A stretch of 64,000 bases of DNA from Novosphingobium olei (lineage in GTDB: Bacteria > Pseudomonadota > Alphaproteobacteria > Sphingomonadales > Sphingomonadaceae), in the NCBI RefSeq assembly GCF_012927405.1, contig NZ_JABBGM010000011.1, positions 42,303-106,302 of the forward strand, given 5' to 3'. The translations under genes and the position numbers were made by a program. The notes beneath the pieces are model-generated. The model did no database searches, was not told the origin of the DNA, and saw only the letters and a list, made by a program, of their open reading frames with translations. Position 1 is the stretch's first letter, and each line of letters begins with the position of its first letter. This document shows positions 8,516-17,165 of the stretch, piece after piece.

Positions 8516-9630
8516 TTCGAGGTGTCCACGCGGGCCTCGACAGACATGCCAGGGCGCAGCCTGCGTGCCGCCGTCTGGCCCGGATCGACCCGGATGCGCA
8601 CGGCAATGCGCTGGGCGACCTTGACGAAGTTGCCCGTTGCGTTGTCCGCCTTCAGCACGGCAAATTCCGAACCGGCAGCGGGGGAAATATTCTCGACGTG
8701 GCCGGTCAGCTCCTCTCCGGCAAGCGCATCAACGGTAAACCGGGCCGGCTGGCCAACCGCCATTCGGGCGGTCTGCGCCTCCTTGAAATTGGCGATGACC
8801 CAGATGTCGTTGGGAACCAGGAACAGCAACTGCGTGCCGGCGGTCACGAATGCGCCAAGCCGGACGCCGATCTCCGAAAGCTGGCCATCTTCCGGTGCGC
8901 GGATCACGGTGTTTTCAAGATCGACCTGCGCGGCGTGAAGCTGCGCGCGCGCGGCTTCCACGCTGGCCGCAAGCCCGCCGCGGCCGACCAAGACACTGCG
9001 GACGTCCTGTTCGCCAACGCCCCTTGCCGCCTGTGCCTGTTGAACGGCCGCCTGGGCCGCCAGCAGCGCCGCGCGCGTCTGGTCCCTTTCGCGCTCGGAG
9101 ATGGAGCCGTCCCGAACAAGCGCGCTTGCGCGATCCATGTCCGCCCGCGCCTTCACCAGTTGCGCCTGCGCACTGGCGATTGCGGCATCCTGGCCGCCAA
9201 TGGCAGCCTTGCGCGATTTCTCGCTCTGTTGCGAATTGGCCAGTGCCGCTTCCTGTGCGGCCAGGTTTGCCTGCGCCTGCTCTACCTTGGCGCGATACTG
9301 GCGGTCATCCACGACGGCGATCGCCTGTCCCTTGCGGACACGGGCGAAATCCTTGACGAGCACTTGCGTCACATAGCCGCTGACTTGCGGGCTGATCACC
9401 GTGACCTTGCCGCGGACATACGCGTTGTCGGTCGATTGGGACAGGCTCGCAAACGGCGGCAAATGCCAGGCATAGAGGATCGCCGCCACCGATCCGAGCA
9501 GCGCCACCACCACCAGCACCAGCCGCGCCCCAGTCGGCCGCTGCGGTCGCCAACTGTCAGACGGACCCGGATCCGCGGCCGCAGGAGGGGTGGGCGTGGA
9601 CGCATCTGCACCGATCGCCGGTTGTGTCAT
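8512..9630 (-). CDS. HlyD/EmrA-family periplasmic adaptor
   Basis: A 372-residue membrane fusion protein linking the inner-membrane pump to the outer-membrane channel. It has a Pro-rich cytoplasmic start, one transmembrane segment near residues 35-55, and the biotinyl-lipoyl half-motif SQSTDNAYVRGKVTVISP. A long alpha-hairpin rich in Ala, Gln and Arg (about 100-225) follows, then the second lipoyl half VIRAPEDGQLSEIGVRLGAF and a beta-barrel region. The DNAYVRG sequence is characteristic of EmrA-like adaptors paired with MFS pumps. The ATG at 9630 overlaps the pump gene stop and has AAGGA upstream. Its own stop overlaps the start of the NodT gene. Confidence 0.92.
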   Translation of the reverse strand: MTQPAIGADASTPTPPAAADPGPSDSWRPQRPTGARLVLVVVALLGSVAAILYAWHLPPFASLSQSTDNAYVRGKVTVISPQVSGYVTQVLVKDFARVRKGQAIAVVDDRQYRAKVEQAQANLAAQEAALANSQQSEKSRKAAIGGQDAAIASAQAQLVKARADMDRASALVRDGSISERERDQTRAALLAAQAAVQQAQAARGVGEQDVRSVLVGRGGLAASVEAARAQLHAAQVDLENTVIRAPEDGQLSEIGVRLGAFVTAGTQLLFLVPNDIWVIANFKEAQTARMAVGQPARFTVDALAGEELTGHVENISPAAGSEFAVLKADNATGNFVKVAQRIAVRIRVDPGQTAARRLRPGMSVEARVDTSK

Positions 9631-11339
9631 TCGGAAGTCCTTGAAGGTGTGGGGTCCGCAGCTGGCGAAGGGGATGTAGCCGCTGCTGCCGCTGCCTGCT
9701 GCATGCGCTGCAGCCTGACCAGCGGCGATTCCTCGCCCGACCGGACGATGCGCCAGCGGATCAGGATCGACCACGCCACCGCACATACGGCCAGAATGCC
9801 AAGCAGTAGGAACACGTCGTTGAAGGCCAGGATATTGGCTTCGCGCGTTGCCTGTTGCGAAAGTATCGCGGCGCCCTCGGCGCTGCGCAAAACCGGATCG
9901 CCGATGGTTCTTGCAACAAGCCGCCCGCCCGCCGCGATGCGCGCCGCAACCTGCGGATCGGTCATCACGATGCCTTGCACGATCTCGGCCGAATGCATCT
10001 TCTCGCGCACCGTCTGGAAGGTGCCTAGCAGTGCACCGCCAACAAGCCCGCCAAGCGACTGGCTCATGCTGAACAGCACAATGAAACTGACGAAGTTGCG
10101 CGGGCCGGCCAGCAGCGTGCGCGCAAGGCCGATCACCATCGCCTGGCTCAGGAACAGCACGCTGGCAAACCCGATCAGCGCCTGGCTGAGGTAGAAGTTC
10201 TCGGGCCTGGTTAAGTTCGTAGCGTCCGCATCGAGAAATGCGCCGATCGCGATCAAGACCAGCGATATCGTGATCGGGCGGGTGACGTTGGCAGGATTGA
10301 GCGTGACCAGCGCCGTGACCAGCCCCGCAATCGAGGCTGCAATGATGATGAGGTTCAGTCCGACCATCTGTTCGTTGGTCATGCCGACCGCCGTCAGCAG
10401 GCCGACCGATCCGAACGCCTGTTCGGAAAGCAGGATGCGCACGGCCGCAGCGATCGACATCAGCCGCAGCATCTCACGGGTGCCCAGCCACCGGGTGTTG
10501 ATCAGTGGGCTCTTGCGGAAATGCTCGAACACGAAGGCGGTGGTCACCATCACCAAACCGCCGGCCAGCGCGTATCCCATCCACGGGCGCGAGGTCCACC
10601 ACTCGATCCGCCCCTGGCTGAGTACGGCGATCAGCATCGCCATTCCCGGCACGAGCAACAGCACGCTGATGATGTCTCCCTTCTCGAACGCCTTGACACG
10701 CTCACTTGGCGGCAAGGGCAAAGCGACGATCGCGGCTAGGCAAGAGAGGCCCAGCCCAAGTTCGAACCAGTAGAGCATGTGCCAGTCGCCCGACAAAAGC
10801 AGGCTGGGAGATAGCGCGCGCGCCAGCGGTGTCGCAATCTGGGGAACGGATATGCCGATCATGAGGCCGGCCAGGCGCTTGGTCGCCGGCATGGCCTGCA
10901 TGAGATAAAGCACCGTCAGCGACGATAGCGCGCTTCCCGCAAGCCCACCGGCCGCACGTACCGCGATTGCCGACCAGAACCCGTGAACGAATAGATGGAA
11001 TATGGTCGCAACGACATAGATGCCCAGCATCCAGCGTATGAACGGCTGCAATCCGAATTGCTGGCGGTATTTCACGAGCACCAGGTTGGCCGACGTGTTG
11101 GTCATCAGGTACGCGGCCGTCAGCCAGGTCGCCTCGTCAGGTCCGAGGCCCAGCGTTCCTTGTGCGAAAGGCAGGTTGACTGCCACCAGCGCACTGCCAA
11201 GACCGCCTGCCAGCCCTATCAGAACGCCGATCCCAAAGTACGCGATACGCCGCGCCTTTGGATGATCCGGATTGGCCGGCGATCCCGGAAGAGTCGGCCG
11301 CTCATGCGGCTTGAACTCATAGGCCGCAGCCTGCGCCAT
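9627..11339 (-). CDS. DHA2-type (14-helix) MFS drug efflux pump, EmrB-like
   Basis: A 570-residue multi-spanning MFS protein that is first in an operon with a HlyD adaptor and a NodT channel, the arrangement of EmrB and fusaric-acid-type exporters. Features include the EATWLTAAYLMTNTSANLV helix 1-2 region and IGISVPQIATPLARALSP (motif C area of drug antiporters). About fourteen hydrophobic segments can be counted. The C-terminal tail after the last helix is long, charged and Ala-rich. The substrate is not predictable; hydrophobic acids or aromatic compounds are usual for such systems. No dedicated regulator gene is adjacent. Confidence 0.9.
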   Translation of the reverse strand: MAQAAAYEFKPHERPTLPGSPANPDHPKARRIAYFGIGVLIGLAGGLGSALVAVNLPFAQGTLGLGPDEATWLTAAYLMTNTSANLVLVKYRQQFGLQPFIRWMLGIYVVATIFHLFVHGFWSAIAVRAAGGLAGSALSSLTVLYLMQAMPATKRLAGLMIGISVPQIATPLARALSPSLLLSGDWHMLYWFELGLGLSCLAAIVALPLPPSERVKAFEKGDIISVLLLVPGMAMLIAVLSQGRIEWWTSRPWMGYALAGGLVMVTTAFVFEHFRKSPLINTRWLGTREMLRLMSIAAAVRILLSEQAFGSVGLLTAVGMTNEQMVGLNLIIIAASIAGLVTALVTLNPANVTRPITISLVLIAIGAFLDADATNLTRPENFYLSQALIGFASVLFLSQAMVIGLARTLLAGPRNFVSFIVLFSMSQSLGGLVGGALLGTFQTVREKMHSAEIVQGIVMTDPQVAARIAAGGRLVARTIGDPVLRSAEGAAILSQQATREANILAFNDVFLLLGILAVCAVAWSILIRWRIVRSGEESPLVRLQRMQQAAAAAATSPSPAADPTPSRTSE

Positions 11340-11457
11340 GTATTTCCGATCCCCAGCGTGCCCGGCGCCCGGCCGTCATATGGGGCCGGGAGCGTCGTCG
11401 CGCGGAATACTCAGATGTCGCTTCTCGGTTCCCGGAATGTTTGCATCGCGCGGCTCA

Positions 11458-13608
11458 TCATCCCCTGCGCCAGGCATGGTATCTTTCGACGAAGCCCAGC
11501 ACGCGGTGCGGCACATGCGCTTTGCGCCATTCGCCGGCTGCGAACTTATTCGCCTCGATCATCGTCGGATAGGCGTGGATCGTCCCCATGATCTTCTTCA
11601 GCCCGAGCCCGTGCTTCATCGCCAGCACGTACTCGCCCAGCAATTCACCCGCGTGTTCGCCAACGATGGTGACGCCAAGGATACGGTCCTTGCCGGGAAC
11701 GCTGAGCACCTTGACGAAGCCGGTGGTCGCGCCTTCGATGATCGCACGCTCGAAGTGGTCGAGATGGTAGATCGTCACCTCGTGCGCGATCCCCTGCCCC
11801 TTCGCCTCGCGCTCGTTCAGCCCGACGCGGGCAATCTCCGGGTCGATGTAGGTCGTTCGCGGAATGACGCGGTAGTCGGCCTTGAACTTCCGGAACTGAC
11901 CGAACAGCGCGTTCACGGCCGCGTACCAGGCCTGATGCGATGCGGTATGGGTGAACTGGAAGGGCCCTGCGACGTCGCCCGCTGCAAAGATGTTCGGAAA
12001 TTCGGTCGCGAGATATTCGTCGGTCACCACAGTGCGGTCGGTCGAAATGCCAAGCTCTTCCAGACCATAGCCAGACAACCGCGCCTTGCGACCAACCGCA
12101 ACGATCAGCGCGTCGAACCCAATCGTCCGCTCGCCCTGCGGGCCCTTGACGATCAGGCTGCGCGCATCACCTGCCCCTTCGACCCGCACGGCGGCATGGC
12201 TGGTCAGCACCTCGATCCCGCTCTGTTCAAGCGCGGCTTTTGCCAAGGCGGAAACGTCGTCGTCTTCGCTGGCAAGAACACGCTCGGCCATTTCGACCTG
12301 CACCACCTTCCCGCCCAGCCGGGCCATCGCCTGCGCCAGCTCGCAGCCAATCGCGCCACCGCCGAGCACCACGATTTTCTCGGGTACGCGATCGAGCTTA
12401 GAGAAAGCGTCCCACAGCGTATCGCTGGTGAGATATCCCGAGCCTTCAAGCCCGGGCAGCGGGGGAACGACCGGTTCGGCGCCGGCGGCAATCACGATCG
12501 AACGGGTCGTCAGAAACTGAACCGAACCATCGGCGCACTTGATCTCCACTCTCCAGGGATCGACGATCCGCGCGTATCCCTGAACAACGTCGACACCCAG
12601 CCCCGTGTAGCGCTCTACGCTGTCATGCGGCTCGATCTTGGTGATCACATCGCGTACCCGCGCCATCACGCCGCGGAAATCCACCCGGGGCTCCGCACCC
12701 GCAATACCGTAGGCATCGGCATGACGGATGGTATCGGCAACGGACGCGCTCTTGATCAGCGCCTTGCTTGGGACGCAGCCATAGTTAAGGCAATCACCGC
12801 CCATCTTGTGGGCTTCGACCAGCGTTACCTTCGCCTTCACCGTCGCACCGATGATCGAAGTGACAAGACCAGCTGCGCCAGCGCCGATCACCACCATGTT
12901 GCGATCATAGCGCTTTGGCCGGCTGAAACCTGCATAGACCCTGCGCCGCTTGATCGCGTTCATGATCGCCCTGCCCGCCCACGGCAGCAATCCCAGGGCA
13001 GCGAACGACAGCAGCAGCGCAGGCGATGCAACGTCCTTCAGGCTCTGAATCTCGGCAAGCCTCGTCCCCGCATTCACATAGACCGCCGTGCCTAGCAGCA
13101 TGCCGACCTGGCTGACCCAGAAGAACGTCCACACGCGGATGGGTGTCAGCCCCATGGCTAGGTTGATCACGAAGAACGGGAAGACCGGCACCAGCCTCAG
13201 CGAGAACAGGTAGAAAGCTCCGTCGCGCTCTATCCCGGCATTGAGCGCCTTGAGTTTGTCGCCAAAGCGCGCCTGGACCGCATCACGGAAAAGGTACCGT
13301 GAGGACAGGAACGAGAGCGTCGCCCCCACGGTCGAAGCCACTGACGACAGGACGAGGCCGACGCCCAGGCCGAAAATGGCGCCAGCAGCCAGCGTAAGGA
13401 TCGCGGCGCCGGGAAACGAGATCGCCGTAAGCACGACGTAGAGCAGGACGAACAGCCCGGCGACCTTGGCAGGCGACGCCTGATAGGCCGCATCGATCGC
13501 ACCCTGCTGCGCCTTCAGATTCGCCAGCGTCAGCATCTGGGCCACATCGAAGTGAACGAATGCCGCAATCGCCACGACGAGTGCGAGCAGGATAGCGATG
13601 CGTTTCAT
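11458..13608 (-). CDS. TVP38/TMEM64 membrane domain fused to a MerA-like FAD disulfide oxidoreductase
   Basis: A 716-residue fusion. Residues 1-225 form a SNARE-associated/VTT (TVP38, DedA-related) membrane domain with the motif FPGAAILTLAAGAIFG and the phenylalanine/proline-rich LVPVFPFFVINLAMGL. From residue 236 a flavin-dependent pyridine nucleotide-disulfide oxidoreductase begins (GAGAAG at 242-247). It has the redox pair C273-LNYG-C278, an NAD(P)H site (VVLGGGAIGCELAQ), the FAD-binding FAAGDVAGP, and a C-terminal dimer domain ending in HAYPTMIEANKFAAG, as in mercuric reductase and dihydrolipoamide dehydrogenase. MerA-specific C-terminal cysteines are absent, so mercury is unlikely as substrate. 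The start at 13608 overlaps the anti-sigma gene stop (ATGA). The fusion tethers a disulfide reductase to the membrane; its acceptor is unknown. Confidence 0.9.
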   Translation of the reverse strand: MKRIAILLALVVAIAAFVHFDVAQMLTLANLKAQQGAIDAAYQASPAKVAGLFVLLYVVLTAISFPGAAILTLAAGAIFGLGVGLVLSSVASTVGATLSFLSSRYLFRDAVQARFGDKLKALNAGIERDGAFYLFSLRLVPVFPFFVINLAMGLTPIRVWTFFWVSQVGMLLGTAVYVNAGTRLAEIQSLKDVASPALLLSFAALGLLPWAGRAIMNAIKRRRVYAGFSRPKRYDRNMVVIGAGAAGLVTSIIGATVKAKVTLVEAHKMGGDCLNYGCVPSKALIKSASVADTIRHADAYGIAGAEPRVDFRGVMARVRDVITKIEPHDSVERYTGLGVDVVQGYARIVDPWRVEIKCADGSVQFLTTRSIVIAAGAEPVVPPLPGLEGSGYLTSDTLWDAFSKLDRVPEKIVVLGGGAIGCELAQAMARLGGKVVQVEMAERVLASEDDDVSALAKAALEQSGIEVLTSHAAVRVEGAGDARSLIVKGPQGERTIGFDALIVAVGRKARLSGYGLEELGISTDRTVVTDEYLATEFPNIFAAGDVAGPFQFTHTASHQAWYAAVNALFGQFRKFKADYRVIPRTTYIDPEIARVGLNEREAKGQGIAHEVTIYHLDHFERAIIEGATTGFVKVLSVPGKDRILGVTIVGEHAGELLGEYVLAMKHGLGLKKIMGTIHAYPTMIEANKFAAGEWRKAHVPHRVLGFVERYHAWRRG

Positions 13609-13814
13609 GCTGCGGTTCCGTTGCAGTGATGATCGTCGTCTTCGGCAATCGTGGCGTAGTTGCGCGCCGCCTCTCCAAGCATGTCGACATGCTCGCCAAA
13701 GCGCGCGCAGGCCGGGCAGACCACACCGTGGATCTTGACCCGCAGCCGTTCGAGCCGGGTCAGATTGCGTTCGCGCTGCTGCGAAAGAAGGAAGGTCGCA
13801 TCGTGGCAGTTCAT
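13605..13814 (-). CDS. Small soluble zf-HC2 zinc-finger anti-sigma factor
   Basis: A 69-residue protein encoded between the ECF sigma gene and the flavoprotein gene, overlapping both by four bases (ATGA at each junction). It has the ZAS signature of zinc-containing anti-sigma factors, H29-x3-C33-x2-C36 (HGVVCPAC), and an additional Cys3 in MNCHDA. This gives a plausible four-ligand zinc site that could be opened by oxidation or metals. There is no transmembrane segment, so it is cytoplasmic, unlike many RseA-type partners. I start it at the ATG at 13814; an upstream ATG inside the sigma gene is possible but would break the standard MNCHDAT family start. It presumably holds the upstream sigma factor inactive. 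Confidence 0.83.
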   Translation of the reverse strand: MNCHDATFLLSQQRERNLTRLERLRVKIHGVVCPACARFGEHVDMLGEAARNYATIAEDDDHHCNGTAA

Positions 13815-14395
13815 GGCGTTGGCGCTTTCCTGGAAAACCAGCGCTTCTCCATGCAATCGCGCAAGGCCAGGCGCGCGCGATGGAGGATGACATAGACATT
13901 GGCAGTCGACAGACCGAGTTCGTCACAGATGTCGTCGACGGGAAGCTCCACGACTTCACGCATCAGGAAAACGCGGCCCTGCTGCGGGGGCAGGCAATTG
14001 AGGCATGCATCGAACATTCTCAGGAACTGGCGGCTGTGAATGGCGGCTTCCGGATCTTCCCATGACGCGGGTCGCGCGGCATTGCGCCACACGCCGAAGC
14101 GGTTGAACAGATCGGGCAAGGGCTCGTCCGCAGGTTCCTGTTCAAGCTGGCTTGCCGGCAGGGGCCCGCGACGCCTCTGGCGCAGAATGTCGGCCACCTT
14201 GTTCTTCAGGATCGCGATCAGCCACGTCTTGAGAGCGGCTTCCGCCCGGAACGCCCGCGCATTGCGCAGGGCGCCCGCGATCGCTTCCTGCACCGCATCC
14301 TCGGCTTCGTCGTCATTACCAAGCTGGAGCCGGGCAAAGCGCACAAGATCGGGACGCACCGCGCGCACAAAAGTATCGTCGATCACGATCTGCAT
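13811..14395 (-). CDS. ECF-subfamily RNA polymerase sigma factor
   Basis: A 194-residue sigma-70 family protein with only regions 2 and 4. Region 2 includes RFARLQLGNDDEAEDAVQEA and the -10-recognition stretch KTWLIAILKNKVADILR. Region 4 includes LPPQQGRVFLMREVVELPVD and the helix-turn-helix ICDELGLSTANVYVILHRAR. The linker contains acidic and proline-rich sequence. The ATG at 14395 begins the family-like MQIVIDDTFVRAV; the frame is open upstream into the preceding gene. Spacing to the upstream flavoprotein gene is 26 bp, and its stop overlaps the anti-sigma start, so all four genes are probably one transcript. Autoregulation from a promoter near 15700 is a reasonable guess. Confidence 0.9.
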   Translation of the reverse strand: MQIVIDDTFVRAVRPDLVRFARLQLGNDDEAEDAVQEAIAGALRNARAFRAEAALKTWLIAILKNKVADILRQRRRGPLPASQLEQEPADEPLPDLFNRFGVWRNAARPASWEDPEAAIHSRQFLRMFDACLNCLPPQQGRVFLMREVVELPVDDICDELGLSTANVYVILHRARLALRDCMEKRWFSRKAPTP

Positions 14396-14421
14396 CGCAC
14401 CAGCGGATGCCTGCCTTGCGA

Positions 14422-15663
14422 TCAGTTGCTCCACGCCATGCCCTTCGCGCCGGAGCCGAGCCTTGCCCATTCCCTGACGAACCGCCGATCGATATGGTTC
14501 TTCAACCGCTGGGCCCAGCGCCCGGCCATCGCAACGCTTCCCCACGACAGGATGGCACGGCTATCACCCGTTGAAAGCAGATACAGGCTCCGGCGGCGGG
14601 GGCGATAGACGCGAAGCCGCGCACCGGCATCGCGCAAAGTTCGGCGCAGGTTTTCCGCGAGCACGGGCCCCATATGCACGGCATGGACGCCGGACCGCGC
14701 CACCGTTCGACCGCCCCGACGATCCCGCCAGCTAGCAATATCTCCCGCGGCAAACACATGGGGATGCGACTGGCTGCGCAGGTCCGGGCCAACCGAAACG
14801 AACCCCTGCCCGTCAAGTTGCAGGCCCGAATTGCGAAGCCAGCGTGGCGCTCGTGTTCCGGTCGCGGCAACGACACACCCTGCCGGGATGCGCCGGCCGC
14901 TATCCAGCAACAGGCCATCGGGCGTTGCGGAGGCATGCCCTTCCACAAGCTCGACACCGGCATGTGCCAATCGCTCTTGCGCCAGACGACGCGCACGACT
15001 TGAATGCCCTGGCAACAGCGCCTCCGTATCCGAAACAAGCATCACCGGCGCGGCGCAGCTGCCCGCAAGGGTGGAACTGATCGCAAGCGCCAATTCGACT
15101 CCTGCCGCTCCGCCGCCAACAACCGCAACGCGAAATCCCGGCGTCCTTGTCGCCGTGTCGCGAACCAAGGGCCATCGTCGCACAAGATCGGGCATCGGCC
15201 GCACGGGCAGCAGTCTCGGGCCGAGATCGGCCAGGGTCGACGTGTCGATCTCTCCACCGGTCGCGATCGACAACAGGTCGAACGACAAGCGCTCGCCATT
15301 GTTCAGAACGACCTCGCGCTGGTTCGCATCCATCCCCACCACCGAGCCAATGATGCAGTCGATCCCGGCGCGGTCCGCCAGCGAAACCAGATCGATCCGG
15401 AGGTCCTCGGCGGCCGCCGGATCCGTGATCCAGGCCGGCACCATCCCGGAATAGATCAGGTATCGCTCGCTAGTGATCAGCGATGTCTCGATGCCGTGCG
15501 GCGGCCGCGCAATCCAGCTCTTGAGCACGCCGAGGTGCGCGTGCCCACCGCCGGCGAGCAACAGCCGGATCGGCCGCCCGTTCGACGACTTCTGACCAGA
15601 CCATCCCGGTGTCACGACAATCGCCCCTTCCCCCCGTGCCCCTGAGCCCATTGGTCGCACCAT
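14422..15663 (-). CDS. NDH-2/SelD-associated-type FAD-dependent oxidoreductase
   Basis: The 413-residue flavoprotein begins its domain with LLLAGGGHAHLGVLKSW and YLIYSGMVPAWITD. This pattern is that of the NADH-dehydrogenase-like domain often fused to selenophosphate synthetase (SelD), here free-standing. Two dinucleotide folds are visible (GGGHAH and VAVVGGGAAGVELALA), plus the FAD-closing HVFAAGDIASW. The CxxxxC redox pair is missing, which fits a type II NADH dehydrogenase/sulfide-quinone-reductase style enzyme passing electrons to a quinone. The start at 15663 has AAGGA upstream. It is the first gene of the sigma/anti-sigma/flavoprotein operon and diverges from the DUF1499 gene. Confidence 0.85.
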   Translation of the reverse strand: MVRPMGSGARGEGAIVVTPGWSGQKSSNGRPIRLLLAGGGHAHLGVLKSWIARPPHGIETSLITSERYLIYSGMVPAWITDPAAAEDLRIDLVSLADRAGIDCIIGSVVGMDANQREVVLNNGERLSFDLLSIATGGEIDTSTLADLGPRLLPVRPMPDLVRRWPLVRDTATRTPGFRVAVVGGGAAGVELALAISSTLAGSCAAPVMLVSDTEALLPGHSSRARRLAQERLAHAGVELVEGHASATPDGLLLDSGRRIPAGCVVAATGTRAPRWLRNSGLQLDGQGFVSVGPDLRSQSHPHVFAAGDIASWRDRRGGRTVARSGVHAVHMGPVLAENLRRTLRDAGARLRVYRPRRRSLYLLSTGDSRAILSWGSVAMAGRWAQRLKNHIDRRFVREWARLGSGAKGMAWSN

Positions 15664-15705
15664 CGGCGCGATCCTTACAGCGTTTTTGACGCGGTATCTT
15701 TTGCT

Positions 15706-15718
15706 GGCGAATATCGCC
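15706..15718. promoter_or_regulatory. Inverted repeat GGCGA-ATA-TCGCC in divergent promoter region
   Basis: A perfect five-base-pair inverted repeat lies in the 132-bp space between the divergent flavoprotein/sigma operon (start 15663) and the DUF1499 gene (start 15796). It may be an operator or part of a promoter, but short repeats like this also occur by chance in GC-rich DNA. Confidence 0.3.
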
Positions 15719-15795
15719 GCTGGTGTAAGAATGCGCGCTGCGCACCGACCAAAGCCTGCACGGTCGGTAGCGACGGTAAATCAGGAGGGGGAATT

Positions 15796-16551
15796 ATGTC
15801 TAACGCGAAGGACGAAGACGACGGCAAGTGGACGCGGCGCCTCAGCACCTGGGCGCGCACTCTCGCCATTCTTGGCCTGATCATAGCGATCATCGGCGTC
15901 ACGCTGGGGCGGTATGACGTGGTCCCCAAGCTGGTCGGCTTCGGGGGCCTTGCGCTTGGCGGACTTGTCGCGCTGGTTGCGTTCGTGCTCGGCGTCATCG
16001 GGCTGCTGCTCGGTCTGCGCCATCGCTCGCCTGCACGCGGCAGGGCAATTCTCGCGATCGTCCTGTCCTTGCCCTTCGTGGCCTTCATCGCGACCCGCCC
16101 GGCCCTTTCCGGCAAGGTTCCTGCGATCCATGACATCACCACGGATCTCGCAAATCCGCCGGCGTTCACCAAGCTGCCACTTCGCGCAGACAACCTGGCT
16201 GGCGTCGGCACGGTGGACAACTGGCGCAAGATTCACGCGGCCGCCTATGGAGATATCAAGACCGTCCGCATTGCCAGGGCGCCGGCGCAGGTGATCGCCA
16301 ACGCGGCGCGCATCGCCAAGGAGAACGGTTGGGAAATCGCGCTCAACGATCCCACCGCGGGCAAGCTCGAAGCGACCGCTTCGGTCTCCTTCATCCGCTT
16401 CCACGATGATATCGCCGTGCGCGCAACGTCGGCCGACAATGGGACGGCAAGCATCGTCGACGTGCGCTCGGTCAGCCGGATCGGCGTGTCCGACATGGGC
16501 GTCAACGCCAAGCGAATCCGCAGTTTCCTGGCGCAGCTTCAGGGCGCTTGA
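15796..16551 (+). CDS. DUF1499 domain membrane protein
   Basis: A 251-residue protein with two or three N-terminal transmembrane helices (roughly residues 22-38, 48-75 and 83-100). A soluble DUF1499 domain follows, beginning at AIHDITTDLANPPAF and ending VRSVSRIGVSDMGVNAKRI, the conserved DVRSxSRxGxxDxGxNxxR block of that family. The function of DUF1499 is not established. Translation should be strong: AGGAGGGGG sits seven bases before the ATG. The 3' end overlaps the convergent CDP-alcohol phosphotransferase gene by 13 bp. Confidence 0.88.
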   Translation: MSNAKDEDDGKWTRRLSTWARTLAILGLIIAIIGVTLGRYDVVPKLVGFGGLALGGLVALVAFVLGVIGLLLGLRHRSPARGRAILAIVLSLPFVAFIATRPALSGKVPAIHDITTDLANPPAFTKLPLRADNLAGVGTVDNWRKIHAAAYGDIKTVRIARAPAQVIANAARIAKENGWEIALNDPTAGKLEATASVSFIRFHDDIAVRATSADNGTASIVDVRSVSRIGVSDMGVNAKRIRSFLAQLQGA

Positions 16552-17150
16552 GCGAACGTTGCGCGGGCGACGAGGGTGCGCTGCACCACCGTCGCCACGC
16601 ACAGCGCCGTGTAGGTATAGGCAATCTGCGGGAAATGCGCTGGCAGCAGGCACATCGCGATGAAGGCGATGATCGTCTCGCTGCCTTCGGCAAGGCCCGT
16701 GTTGTAGAAGAAACTCTTCCGGCCGTGCGCCGTCGTCTCAAGCCCCCGCTTCGCAGCAATCGTGGCGAAGGCAAGGAAGCTCGTGCCGGTCAGCGTGAAG
16801 CTCGCGATCAGGACCACCGCGGGCAGCAGGTTGCCAGGCGATAGCAGGGCAAAGCCCACCGGCACCGCGACATAGAACGCGAAGTCGGCCACGATATCGA
16901 AGTACCCGCCCCAGTCCGTCAACTGCGTCGCACGTGCGATGGCCCCGTCGACGCCATCGAGCAGCCGGTTGGCCAGAATGAGCGCCAGACCAAGGCTGAC
17001 ATGCCCTGATGCCAGCGCCCAACCCGCGCCAATGCCCACCCCCAGCCCGGCAAATGTCACCCCATTCGCCGAAAGCCCCATGCCGGCCAGCAACTTTCCC
17101 AGCCGGTTGAGCGGCGGGTCGATCAGCGGTCGCAGGCGGGCATCGAACAT
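16539..17150 (-). CDS. CDP-alcohol phosphatidyltransferase family protein
   Basis: A 203-residue integral membrane enzyme of the family that transfers a phospho-head group from a CDP-alcohol. The metal-binding motif is present as DGVDGAIAR followed by GGYFDIVAD, giving D65, D68, D85 and D89. The spacing between AR and the glycine is seven residues rather than the usual eight, a variant I associate with bacterial members of unknown substrate. It follows the nucleoside transporter gene with a 15-bp gap, so both are probably co-transcribed. The actual CDP-alcohol and acceptor are unknown. Confidence 0.85.
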   Translation of the reverse strand: MFDARLRPLIDPPLNRLGKLLAGMGLSANGVTFAGLGVGIGAGWALASGHVSLGLALILANRLLDGVDGAIARATQLTDWGGYFDIVADFAFYVAVPVGFALLSPGNLLPAVVLIASFTLTGTSFLAFATIAAKRGLETTAHGRKSFFYNTGLAEGSETIIAFIAMCLLPAHFPQIAYTYTALCVATVVQRTLVARATFAQAP

Positions 17151-17165
17151 CGCGTTAGCCTCCCC

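Noticed and set aside
8206..10194. 662-residue plus-strand open frame over the efflux operon
   Set aside because: Antisense to the clear HlyD, NodT and MFS genes; no domain visible.
11368..11390. CCCGGCC/GGCCGGG hairpin upstream of the efflux operon
   Set aside because: Symmetric but with no T run on either side; could be a chance GC-rich repeat.
11338..13095. 585-residue plus-strand open frame
   Set aside because: Antisense shadow of the TVP38-flavoprotein fusion.
11458..13608. Mercuric reductase (merA) assignment
   Set aside because: The active-site CxxxxC is present but MerA's C-terminal cysteine pair and any mer genes are missing.
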